Positions 1-10,107 of a stretch of DNA of 39,229 nt are shown here, one piece after another. Every line of letters begins with the position of its first letter. Positions within the stretch are counted from its first letter, which is position 1. Below the pieces are notes generated by a model. That model searched no databases. It was not told the DNA's origin and saw nothing but the letters and a program-made list of their open reading frames with translations. Location: the NCBI GenBank assembly GCA_022925895.1, contig JAKSYS010000600.1, positions 1 to 39,229 of the forward strand, written 5' to 3'. The DNA comes from Fragilaria crotonensis (lineage: Eukaryota > Bacillariophyta > Fragilariophyceae > Fragilariales > Fragilariaceae). The translations under genes and the position numbers were made by a program.

Positions 1-2744
1 AGTATGCATACTCAATCGTGGCACAAAGCCTGCCGTGACAAACGCAAAGCATGTTTCCTCGACGCAATGATTTAAAGGTTGCAAATCATACGGAATCGGG
101 TCTAAGCGATGGTTGGAATCCATAGAGACCATTGGATGAGATTTGAGATTATCAGGCAAAGTCGTATTCATTATAATGAATCTCATCAGTAGAATCTATC
201 ACATCGACTCGCAGTTCTAAACTCTTCTTTAATATGATGAGCACCGATGGCTTTCGGATTGATTACTGGGTCACGTTATTTCATGGTGCTGGCCTGAGGA
301 CAAGCTATTCCAAACTCCAGCAGCGTAAGCTTAAAGGGCATACAGTCCCGGTCCAGCACTAACAGAACATATGTCGACTAAGCCCACAGATATACAACTC
401 AGTCTTTGTATTACATCAAAGCATAAACACGTAAACCAGTCGCTGATTTCGCTCTAGTATATATTTATCCTTTTACCACACGAACATGGCTCGGACGTGC
501 ACCACGTTCGTTTGTAGCATTATCACGCTGCATGACTCACTGCCAATGGCTTACGATCTCGAAATAGTTCCTCCATAGACATTTCCTCCTCGACAGGTTC
601 AATCATTTCTGTGTTGGCTTCTGCCATTGGCAGCATCAACAATTCCAGCAACTTCGGCCAAGCGTATTGCCCGTTCAAAGGTGTGAGCTTTCAGCCCGGT
701 AGTGTCGACTGTAGACTTCATCTTCACCCTCGACATTTTCAATTTTTGATTGAGGGTTGAACATCCAGTCCAGTGTGATTGGAAGTCCCCTTCGCAATCG
801 TGATCGCCAATGGTTATGGCGTAAGACCTGGTTTCCACAGTAGAGAATGAGACCTTTGTCGGACGAGTAGTTTTAGTTGTTTCTGCGTGACATTCCGTTT
901 GTTGTCGCTTCTTCCCAGGTTCTATTGAGAAGCTATACGGTTGGGCGGAGCGGGCAACGCGTGGAATTTCTTCTTCTTGACGACCCTTCGTCGATACCAG
1001 TTTGTTGTAAGAGATATCTGAGGTCGTCGGTGATCATGCTAAGCTCAAAGCTTGACATCTCGAGGCTTGACGTCATGTCAAACGAAGACGAGGAGAAAAA
1101 CGATTCGTCAATTGAAAATCGCTAATGCTGTCCTCCAGCTGCTCCTGTGATAGATGTCTCATGTTTCAAGAAGCGAAATGAGTTATGATTTCAACTGAAT
1201 GACAGGAAGAAAGTGGCCGTGGTCGAGGGCTAGCAGGAGCAGGTAAGGTGGGTGTGAGCTCCTCGAATATGTACCTGCGTGAAATCGACGTAACAAATAT
1301 ACATATGCAGAGTTATAACGCTGCACGCTGCAAATAAGAATCAACTGGAAGTCTGACGGGGCCTTTCACAAGTACACACAGAAATTAGGTGCAAACGCAC
1401 ATATTGTTGAACAGGTGTGAAAATGGTATAGAGGTACTTGTACCCACCAGATACATCTTCTACGCACTTGAGTCGTATGACGTATGAATAATATATATCT
1501 AATCGTGTTCTACGCCTGTGCGTGGGCAGTTGTTCAACTTCGAAACATGGATACCACGAGTATGAAGCTCCAAGAAAGTCATCTTACGCGATTGCATCGA
1601 CACCGATTCAAGTTCTGATAATGTACATATATCGAAAGAGTCACAACTTCACAAACGTCGGCATCTGAGACTTGGAACGAATTCCTATCCTACAGGTACC
1701 TGGTACTTGAGAACTTAAGACTCTTACAATTAAAAGGCAGAAAACTACATAGATATGCGGAGTTCTGAATGGAAGTTGTATTCGTATTATAACATAAAAT
1801 CACACTGCTCGAACGCCCGAGGTTGCTGTAACTTGAAAGCATGACGACCCTATACTTCGATACTCAGAGACTCAGAGCTTTGCGTTGAGGTTGTACTCGT
1901 AATACGACATCAACTTCACAGCTCGAAAGCGCTGAAAGTGTCGTCATATCCCGGGGTAAAGTGCGAGAACGGAAAGTACGACACAAGCACATTACCAGAA
2001 TTCCCCCATGCCGAGAGCTTAACACTTATTCGAGTGTCTGAACTCCACAGGTTCAAGGTGCACCACGACATTTAGGTCCGAACCTGATTGCCACTTCACA
2101 CAATATTTATGGAACTAGAATAGCTATCTGGTATAATTAAGTAGCAAAGATTTGTATAGAGATAGTAAATCGTTGCCCTACTGAATGACAGAATTTGAAT
2201 TCGATGCAACGACGAATACAATTAACTGGCTACGACAAGAGGACTTCCTATTGATTTCACATAGGGAGTGTTTGCTAGTAGGACGACTAAAGAGCTAAAC
2301 GGTAAACGGGAGCCCGTCAATGTCCCTTTTCGAGCCGGTCAAATGATCTAAATAAATCGACTTCGTGAAATTAACCAAGATATCAGCCAACCATGTACTT
2401 TTTATGGGATAAAATATACCTCCAGAATCTCATCTCCGGATGGTATTCGTAGAGACAGTGATGTAGAACCTACTCAAAAAAAGATTGACCGGCTCGAAAA
2501 GGGGACACAGACGGGCTCCACAAACTCTACTATGCATACCTGGTACCGTAGTCGACTCCTGAGTGGATGGAGTAGCATGATAGCTAGTAGCAAGCACTGT
2601 AACCACTTCCTACTAATGTACCAGGAAGGTCCGGCCATACCTAGGGAATCGTGAATAAGACGAAAACAGGTGATACCCTGGAGGTGAAAATCGCATCCAT
2701 TCTGAGTCTTGGTGACGCAACGTGAAGCATAGGCTGGCGCTATT
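1..2744. other. Gene-poor stretch, no recognised coding region
   Basis: No reading frame here resembles a protein family I know. The longest open frames (about 80-90 codons, at 599-838 minus, 877-1125 plus and 2474-2749 minus) show no domain or motif. Around 1768-1815 and 1886-1935 there are two loosely similar direct segments, each with a GTTGTA-TCGTA core, which hints at old degenerate repeats. A TGACGTCA octamer sits at 1068-1075. The only clear structure is the inverted repeat listed separately at 2309-2519. Confidence 0.5.
2309..2519. repeat. Inverted repeat with ~35-bp arms
   Basis: The left arm (2309-2342) begins GGAGCCCGTC and ends CGAGCCGGTCAA. The right arm (2485-2519) is its reverse complement apart from a few mismatches and one extra base. 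The arms are about 142 bp apart, and similarity does not extend beyond them. It could be a small foldback or MITE-like element, or the stem of a structured transcript. No target-site duplication is obvious. Confidence 0.65.
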
Positions 2745-2762
2745 ATCATGTGAATGGTGCAA

Positions 2763-3055
2763 AGTGAAAAATTGCTGACGGTCAGTGAAAAATTGCTGAC
2801 GGTCAGTAAAATTTACGGTCAGTAAAATTTGCTGACGGTCAGTAAAAATTGCTGACGGTCAGAAAGAAATTGCTGACGGTCAGAAGAAATTACTGACGTA
2901 AGAACATACCATGTGTCCACGAAAGCTTCTTAAAGACAAATCAGATTTACTGACGGTCAGCAATTATTACTGACGGTCAGCAATTTTTGCTGACGGTCAG
3001 TAAATATTTACTGTCGGTCAGCAATTTTTACTGACGGTCAGCAATTTTTTACTTA
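2763..3055. repeat. Palindromic satellite of CTGACGGTCAG units
   Basis: About ten copies of the near-palindrome CTGACGGTCAG are separated by A/T-rich linkers at roughly 20-bp spacing. In the left half (2763-2905) the linkers read TTG before and TAAA after the unit. In the right half (2941-3053) this flips to TTA before and CAA after, so the two halves face each other and could fold together. The centre (about 2897-2912) contains ACGTAAGAACATACCA, which recurs at about 7704-7719 as ACGTAAAGACATACCA. The function is unknown. This looks like one arm of a dispersed repeat family whose second copy is at 7.65-8.02 kb. Confidence 0.8.
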
Positions 3056-3064
3056 CGAGGAGAA

Positions 3065-3200
3065 AACCTTGCCGGCTCGTTTGCATCGACCAATCGAGCT
3101 ACAAATCTCGCAATACATACAATTTGGAAAATCTCTGACGCATATCTGACGACGGTCACAAACTTAACAGCTGAAACGTGCTTGGGCGGACCTTCCAGAT
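3065..3200 (+). repeat. Direct-repeat block, left copy
   Basis: This block begins AACCTTGCCGGCTCG and ends with GCTGAAACGTGC followed by TGGGCGGACCTTCCAGAT. The same begin and end sequences recur, diverged and in the same orientation, at 7881-8015. In both places the block lies just downstream of an A/T-rich satellite. It is non-coding and probably part of a dispersed repeat family. Confidence 0.7.
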
Positions 3201-3429
3201 GACTATCTCATACCATAGTGGCGTAGCGGCTCTGACAACTCCAGACTCCAGGATGTAGGGCAATACGGGCGAAGTCGTGAATAGAGGAGATGCGCGCCCG
3301 TCGGGAGGGAAACAAGTTCCGATCGAGGTCTGGCTGGCACAAAATTGGATGTGCCGGCGTGGTGGTGACACGGCTGACGTCTGTAAAAAAATTGCTTTCA
3401 GGGAAAAAATTTGCTTACGGAATGAAATT

Positions 3430-3640
3430 GCTCACGGCCGATCCTTACGGTAAACAAACTTGCACCCCAAAACAAGACTTGCAGCGAGTTTCTTTTTTCC
3501 AGTCCTTATGTGAGAAAACTGATCCACAAAAATTGCTGCAAGTTTTGAGGCACCGGGTTACTTCCTCAATTTCCACACAACTTGCTGCAAGTTATGTGGG
3601 GTCCGGGTTTCAACAAAACTTGCAACAGGCAACCAAGAAA
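3430..3640. repeat. Reiterated ACTTGC/GCAAGT motifs left of the Harbinger relic
   Basis: The motif ACTTGC, often followed by its complement GCAAGT (for example ACTTGCTGCAAGT near 3580-3592), occurs at least five times. Related motifs, including the shared 14-mer TGCAAGTTATGTGG, are found at about 7598-7640 on the far side of the transposon genes. Part of the two regions also matches in inverted orientation (TTCCACA-AACTTGC). I infer subterminal transposase-binding repeats of the Harbinger element. The exact element ends and a TWA target duplication could not be fixed by eye. Confidence 0.45.
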
Positions 3641-3820
3641 GATATCATCTCAAAATGACGCATTGTTGCTGCCAACACCTTGACGTAGGGCTATTGCTTG
3701 CGCAAGTGACATTTGTTGACTTCTGATTCATCTTACATATCAAGATGAGCAGGAGATTCACTGAATCACTGAAGAAGAAGATTACTGTGGTGAACAGGTC
3801 ATTTTAAAACAAGCAGAGAT

Positions 3821-5485
3821 TTGGGACCAAGCGATCCATGCCCAATTGACGAATCTGACTGTTACAATGAAGAAGGTTCTTTCAATCTTATTCAGTATGA
3901 AGAATACATCAAGCGAGAGGAAGAGGAGGCTGTCTTCAAGAGAAATGTTCGCTTTCTCACGTTGCTGGTGCAGTTGTTTGAATATTCCAGAAGAAGGAGA
4001 AAGGCAAAGGCTGTTCGTCGACATATACTAAAACCCCCGTGAAGCGAGCTCGAATCCGCCATCCAAAATTCTTTACGGATCCAGCAACTGGGGTTCTTCA
4101 CTCAGTCACACCAGAGTTAGTCTTTGGTGGATTCTATACATTCAAGATCCAAAACCTGAGAATGCTCAGTGGTCCAAGACATTCAGAAGGCGACTTCGAT
4201 TGCCGTATGAATCGTATCTCAAGTTGCTTCAGATGGTCAACGATGAAAAAGATGATCCTAGTGATTGCTTTTTCCGATGGTTAGAGTCTGGAGTCTCAAA
4301 CAGGAAAGTCAGTCCTATAGAGCTCTTAGTGTTGGGCTGTTTGCGCTATCTTGGTAGGGGTTGGACATTCGATGATATTGAGGAGTCGACATTCATTAAC
4401 AAGGACGTCCAATGGGTTTTCTTTCACAAGTTTGTGGAGTTTGGAGCCACGAAACTCTACCGAAAGTACGTGTCGGCGCCATCAACTTTGGAAGAATTAC
4501 GAGACTGTGAGTCGGAGTATCAGAGCGCTGGTTTCCCGGGTTGCTTGCATTGGAAGTACCGATGCAACACGTTCCACTGGAGAAGGTTTCATATGGCTTG
4601 AGGCAGGCTCATCTTGGATACAAAATGTCGACTACCACTCGTACCTATAACTTGACCGTTAATCACCGTCGCAAGATCTTGCACACTACAGCAGGGCACC
4701 CAGGTTGGTCGAATGACAAAACGCTTGTACGCTTTGACTCCTTTATGAATCAACTCAGAGATGGTGAGTTCAACTCCTCCATGTCGTTCGTCTTGTCGAC
4801 TAAAGATGGAAGAGACGTCACTATGAAAGGTGCATACATCATCGTTGACAACGGTTACCATAATTGATCAACTACAGTGCCGCCTCTCAAAAATTCGATG
4901 AATCGAGCTGAGATCAGATTTTCACAATGGTCAGAGTCTTCGCGAAAGGACGTCGAGTGCACCTTCGGAATTCTGAAAGGTCGGTGGAGAGTCCTAAAAC
5001 AGGTATAAGAATGCACAATACTGAAATTGCCGACAACATTTGGATGACGTATTGTGCGCTTCACAACATGCTACTTGACGTTGATGGACTAAGTGTTGGG
5101 TGGAACAATGGAGTGCCATCGCAATGGGAGTTGGACGATGGCAAATTTGATGAAAGTGATCTTCCTGATTCTATCCGTCCTCGGCTGATTAACCCAAGCA
5201 AATGAAGTATTACGAGCCTGTACATACGATGGGAGCTCGTTTGGATACCAGCATGAACAAGGGGATATGAATGATGGCGAGAATTGCGACGAAAATATTG
5301 AAAGCGAAGTTCAATTTAGCGATGTCGTTGGAGACCGGACTGCAGTAAGTGAGATTTCATTGAAGGTACTTCGATCAATTCTTATTGGGCATATTGATGT
5401 TTCCTTCCAAAACAACAAGGTTGTATGGCCGACAAGACTTGCATTGAAACCTCGACATGTTCCAAGGACAGTGATTGACAAGTAA
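3821..5485 (+). pseudogene. PIF/Harbinger-type transposase, decayed
   Basis: Read across several frames, this encodes a DDE transposase of the PIF/Harbinger (DDE_Tnp_4) type. The N-terminal helical region, rich in FRRR and LPYESY, lies at 4100-4300. The first catalytic Asp is in GSTDAT (about 4551-4568), the second in VDNGYH (about 4843-4861), and the Glu in DVECTFG (about 4948-4970), followed by ILKGRWRVLK. The C-terminal tail at about 5370-5460 ends near KVVWPTRL. The frame breaks near 4040 (C run), 4115, 4545 and 4580. There is an in-frame TGA at 4865-4867 where family members usually have Trp, and another shift near 5005. No single frame covers the catalytic core, so it cannot make an active enzyme. 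It faces the accessory ORF at 5540-7401, as expected for two-gene Harbinger elements. Confidence 0.85.
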
Positions 5486-5539
5486 AATCGTAGTTAAGAC
5501 CAGTACGACATCTTCCTAATTATAATTAGTTCAACTTCA

Positions 5540-7401
5540 TCAAAGAATTGCAGTAGAACCGCCATAATCTTCGTCGTCGGATTCTTCGTAACATGCGGCG
5601 CGAAACTTTTCTTGCTTGTTGACGCTTTCGGCGTCAAAACAGTCTTGACACCACCATGACATTTCCAATTTCCTCTTCTCCGAGCAACAAATGGTGCAGA
5701 CGTATTGCTTGCATTTGTGGCACTTGTAGTGTGTGACGGAGCATTCAGCACAGACCAGCCAGGTCCATTCGTTGTGTTGTTGGAGAAGTCTCCACATGTG
5801 ATTGTGCTACCGCTGTCGTCGGTGGCTGAAATGCAACAGCAACAACAGACATCGGAGGTTCTGTAGAAAAATCATTCTCCTCTTCAACGTTGGGATGCTT
5901 GTCAACAACTTTCACTTGTTTGTTGTGATGCTCCATAATGTTGTTCTCATCGAGTTTGCGTTGGTGCTGCCTGAGCATCGCATTTCGTCTTTCAATTTCC
6001 TCTTCTTGTATTTTCTTCAAATTTGTCTCAAGCAGCAAAATACGTCGTTCGTGCTCATCCATAATTTGTTTCACCTCATTGGCTGCTCGTCCTTCCTTCA
6101 GTCGGCAGTAATCCGAATGCAACCGGTCACTTTTCCGAGTCAGGAGGCAATCTCATCCCTCACCATACAAATCTCAATGCTTCTCTGTTTCTGAAGTTCT
6201 TTTTCCAAAAACTCGTACTGAAACAACTCCATTGTCTGCGTCATAAATAAAAGCTTTTCTCATCGGCGGCGGTGTCTTCTGTTGGAGTTGGAGATGCGAG
6301 TCCGCTAGATGCCAGCCAGTCCGCTAGATTCTGAAACCTGTCGCTTCCTTCCAGAACGAGAACGCGACACAGACGTTTCCAAAACTTCACAAGGTTTCTT
6401 CATTCCTCCTGATTTCATTGCTCTGCGCGAATTGATATTTCTTCCAAATGCTGTGTCAGTTTTGCTTCCGTAAACAGCGAGGACTTCATCATCGCACCGT
6501 CTTGGATCGGGAGGTGACCCCAAAGAGACCATGCGAAATCCCTTGAAAAAGTAATTGTGAGGGACCGGTGCTGTGACGTCAGATTCATCAGCACCTTGTA
6601 GGATTGCGCTATCCGTAGACGTTGATGTAGATTCCCTTTGTTCAATGTTGTTATTATTTCTGTTACTACCGGTTTCGGCATGAGACGTGATTAGTCTTCA
6701 TATGGTGTGCCGCAGCAATGCTTTTAAAACAAATAACCGCCCATGTGACTTACCTACTACAGCTGTTGCCTCCTCACGGAACATGGCACCAAGACACCAA
6801 TTAAGATAGTCATCATAATTTGTTCGGAAGGGATCGATGCAAAGTCTTTGTATGGCGATTGACTCGACATCACGAGTGCTTGCATCTTCTTATAATTCAT
6901 CAGCACTTCCTTTGCGAGTTGAACCATTGTCCTCCCAGTAATAGGGATTCATTGGTGAGTGACTTCTGGTAAAGCAGCCTCTTCTCAATTGAGGTATCTC
7001 CCACAAAAATGTGGATATTTCCTTGTCGGTGTAAATTTGGAGGAACTGTGAGAGTGGCCTCCAAAGTGGCGCTGAGATCAACTGCAGAAAGAGACCTTCC
7101 ACCAGGCCCAGCAGATGCATACAATCCTTTGAACTTGTTCAGTCCAAGAAGAAATTGATCTGCATAACAGACAAATATCGTCGTCATCGTTGTCTCCAAA
7201 GCAAAGCTTCATCATGAGCTTTTCCATTACAGGTTCAGTCATGGCAACACCGCCACCCGCAATCGAAGGCAAATCATAACAGGCAAAAGCGATGAGAGAT
7301 TGAAACTCCATGAGGAGCTTCTTGCTGACATTTGTCCCACCTGTACGACTCGCCTTCTTCGTTTTCCCAGTATGTGGCAATGATGGAGGTGGCTCCGACA
7401 T
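5540..7401 (-). pseudogene. Accessory ORF of the Harbinger element (coiled coil, Cys/His cluster), decayed
   Basis: Coding-like sequence runs from an ATG at 7401 (MSEPPPSLPHTG) to a stop at 5540, but only across several frames. Recognisable segments are: a globular N-terminal part (7401-6900); a segment near 6890-6765 ending REEATAVV before a good GTAAGT donor at about 6757; a basic Ser/Arg-rich stretch (6530-6310); a coiled coil rich in Glu/Lys/Gln (6230-5900); and a C-terminal Cys/His cluster with CAEC, CHKC, CTICC and CQDC at 5745-5620. Breaks occur near 7195, 6888 (in-frame TAA), 6320, 6138 and 5770. Harbinger elements usually pair the transposase with a Myb/SANT DNA-binding protein. I do not see a Myb repeat here, so assignment as the partner rests on position and shared decay. 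Confidence 0.55.
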
Positions 7402-7554
7402 GGTGCAATGAAGTAAATAACAAAGTGATGCCAAACTCCAAGGGTCATTTTGCGCACTGCTCGTAGTGCTCTTACTATGTTCTACTGAAAAGAATAAAGG
7501 ATATACATGCGTTGATAATTTAGATATTAGTATGGTAAGATTTGTTTGGTTTAA

Positions 7555-7640
7555 AAAACGCAAGGAAGGGTTTCCACAAAACCTACAACGAAAGTTGATG
7601 CAAGTTATGTGGAAGCAAGTTTTGTTTCCCTTAAGGCTCG
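7555..7640. repeat. ACTTGC/GCAAGT motifs right of the Harbinger relic
   Basis: This stretch shares TGCAAGTTATGTGG with 3586-3600. On the reverse strand it shares TTCCACATAACTTGC with the left-side TTCCACACAACTTGC. It lies about 150 bp upstream of the accessory ORF start, where the right end of the transposon is expected. The motif match is seen directly; the terminal role is inferred. Confidence 0.4.
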
Positions 7641-7649
7641 GTCTCGCAA

Positions 7650-7876
7650 ATTTATTGTCAGCAGATATTTGCTTACAAAATTTGCTTTCGGGACTGTGTT
7701 TTCTACGTAAAGACATACCAATTTTCAAACACCTAAACAAAATTTACTTACACCAGCAAAGAAAAATTGCTTACAAAAATCAAATTTGCTTACAGAAAAA
7801 GTTTGCTTACAAAATTTGCTTCCCGGCATGATTTGCTTACTGATTTTGCTTACTGTCAAGAAATTTGCTTACAATG
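7650..7876. repeat. TTTGCTTAC satellite
   Basis: At least seven copies of (A/T)TTGCTTAC are separated by A-rich linkers of about 8-20 bp. The unit resembles the TTGCTGAC half of the satellite at 2763-3055. The block also contains the same centre motif (ACGTAAAGACATACCA near 7704). I read it as a diverged second copy of that repeat family, in the same orientation. Confidence 0.7.
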
Positions 7877-7880
7877 AAGC

Positions 7881-8015
7881 AACCTTGGCGGCTCGGATGG
7901 ATCATTACAATTGCTAAAATTCTCGCATGATCAAGCAAATCAGACAAGGCTGGCGCGCAAACTCAACTGCCCCAAACGGTACGGCTGAAACGTGCATGGG
8001 CCGGACCTTCCAGAT
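7881..8015 (+). repeat. Direct-repeat block, right copy
   Basis: The block begins AACCTTGGCGGCTCGG and ends GCTGAAACGTGCATGGGC then CGGACCTTCCAGAT, matching 3065-3200 in the same orientation. The distance from the centre motif to this block is about 177 bp here and about 169 bp in the left copy. The two composites are therefore collinear copies of one element, not terminal inverted repeats of the transposon between them. Confidence 0.7.
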
Positions 8016-9254
8016 TCCAGACTACCCCGCATAGAATACCACGGTACTGTGAATCACCAGCATTAATGAGGCATTAGTACTGCACTGCTACTAGATTTGG
8101 ATTTAGGCTCCCTTTCTTATCATATAGTAGTTATCAATAAAAGCATTGATAATCTTGGTAGCGAAGTTCACTATCCATGTACAGAATATATATGGTCTAT
8201 TGCAGCATCAGATGCCAAGCCTCCTCGGTTTGCAGTGATGGTATCTGATGATTCTTGGAAGGTTGGATGGATTAGGTACATCCTGGCCTGGGAATCCCAA
8301 ACTTGGAGCACTGTCACAGCATTCTGGTGGTGAATATTGACACATGCAATTAAAAGTCCCTGCGCATCATTCTTGCAAGCATCAACCAATATGTGGGCCT
8401 TGAAGATCCTATTGTTGGCAAAGTTGTTTTGACTTAAATGTCATGCAATTTGCCACAGGACTTCATGTGTTGTTAATTTTATTGTCTCCTCTGCCAACAC
8501 TGTCTTTTGATTGTATACAAACCCAATCTACAGTCTGCAAACACATATTCAACTTTTTGCTTTGTGGTCAGGAAACCCATCACCTGAGCAATGAGCAAGC
8601 GGGTTGCAACAACAGCCACTTGATTGAAATGAATTGTCTTGCTTGATATCTGGTGTCCTGTGTTGCAACTCTTTCCATCAACAGTGTGTCTTCATTGCTT
8701 TGTGTGCATACAAGGCAACCATCTAGGAAGAAGGTCGCGTTGTGCAAGATGCTTGGGGAGAATACCTGTCTTTGGTACCTCTTGAATTTGTGTATGGGTA
8801 GTTGTCCATGCATTTCATACCAAACAACCCAGCACAATGATACGGCATGAGGCCTCTGCAATACAAAAGTGCTCTTCATTGTTCCTTGGAATAATTCTTG
8901 ACATGGTCCTTCCTCCTCTTCCCTTTTTCTTCGTCAATCATATCTACTAATTGCCAAATACATTTTTACGTTTAGCTATTTAGTAGCTACAGTTCAATGT
9001 TTTACACATGGTACATTATTAGGGTAATAGTAAAGTTAAACTTGTATAGTAGTAACCTTACCCTTGTTGAAATTGTGGTGAAGGGTAATTACTTCACCCT
9101 GCCAAGGCCCACTAGTAGAGTGGTACTACTAGCTTCTTAGACTCGAATCCTGCCACGACCGCCACTCTTGCACCTACCGGCCTGCTGTACTCCGTGTACT
9201 CATACATCAATACAGTTGCCCTATAGTAAAGCATGACAATGTGTGACCTACCAT
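8016..9254. other. Region of unrecognised open frames between repeats and OGDH
   Basis: On the minus strand there are two modest open frames. One is at 8171-8389 (72 codons, containing NDAQGLLIACVN and DTITANRGGLASDAAID). The other is at 8580-8879 (99 codons from an ATG, containing CWVVWYEMHG and TFFLDGCLVC). Their residue mix looks more protein-like than the opposite strand, but there are stops between them and I do not recognise a family. They could be pieces of an old mobile element. The last 250 bp before the OGDH stop shows nothing further. Confidence 0.3.
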
Positions 9255-10076
9255 CTAACTTTCTGAATCCTTCGCGGGGCCAAAGACACCATCCAGAATG
9301 CGCTGATATTCGGCGATGGACCTTTCCCATGCCCGTCGCGGAGCAGCGCTCACCTGTCGACCGACGTAACGAACTCTCTTCTCGTTCTTGTTGATCTCGC
9401 GCGTCGCTGTCATGACTCGTGGGTTGACGTAGGCAAAGGCACCCATATTCTTCGGCTCCTGCTGCGCCCAAACGATTTCCGCATTTGGGTATTTGACAGC
9501 GCTTTCAGCAACTCGATCAAAGGCAAACGGAGCAATTTGTTCGAGACGAACCAATGCAACATTGGTTATGCCACGTCGTTCTCTCTCCGTCAGCAACTCG
9601 TAGTAAATCTGCCCCGTGCAAAAGACGAGGGTTGTAACTTTCTCTGCATTTTGGACTATAACTTCATCAGTCTCATCCAAGACACGGTGAAATGTTGTTC
9701 CTGGAGCCATATCCTCCAACTTAGACACGCAGCGCTTGTTTCGGAGCAAATTCTTGGGCGATGCGACGATCAGTGGCTTGCGAAAGTCGCGATGAATCTG
9801 ACGCCTCAAGCAGTGGAAGTAGTTCGCAGGCGTCGTGCAATTGACAATCTGCATGTTCGTCTTTTGGATCTGCATGCGCTCATCTTGAGCCATGGGAGGA
9901 ACAAAATGTGGATCCTCGTCAACTTGCTGCAAGAATCGCTCGAGACGGCAAGAGAATGTTCTGCACCTTGACCATCATATCCGTGAGGCAAAAGCATGAC
10001 TAGACCAGACTGACGGAGCCATTTGTCTTCTCCAGCGCTGATGAATTGGTCGATCATTGTTTGCGCGCCGTTCACA

Positions 10077-10107
<31 letters not shown>

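Noticed and set aside
599-1125. Opposed small frames at 599-838 (minus) and 877-1125 (plus)
   Set aside because: No motif, no convincing context, and similar length to frames expected by chance.
7078-7740. 220-codon minus-strand frame starting upstream of 7401
   Set aside because: Residues before the ATG at 7401 cover the repeat-rich transposon end and look non-coding. After about 7195 coding character moves to another frame.
9110-9180. Possible tRNA T-arm (GACTCGAATCC) near 9160
   Set aside because: The stem does not pair correctly, and no D-arm, anticodon arm or acceptor stem can be drawn on either strand.
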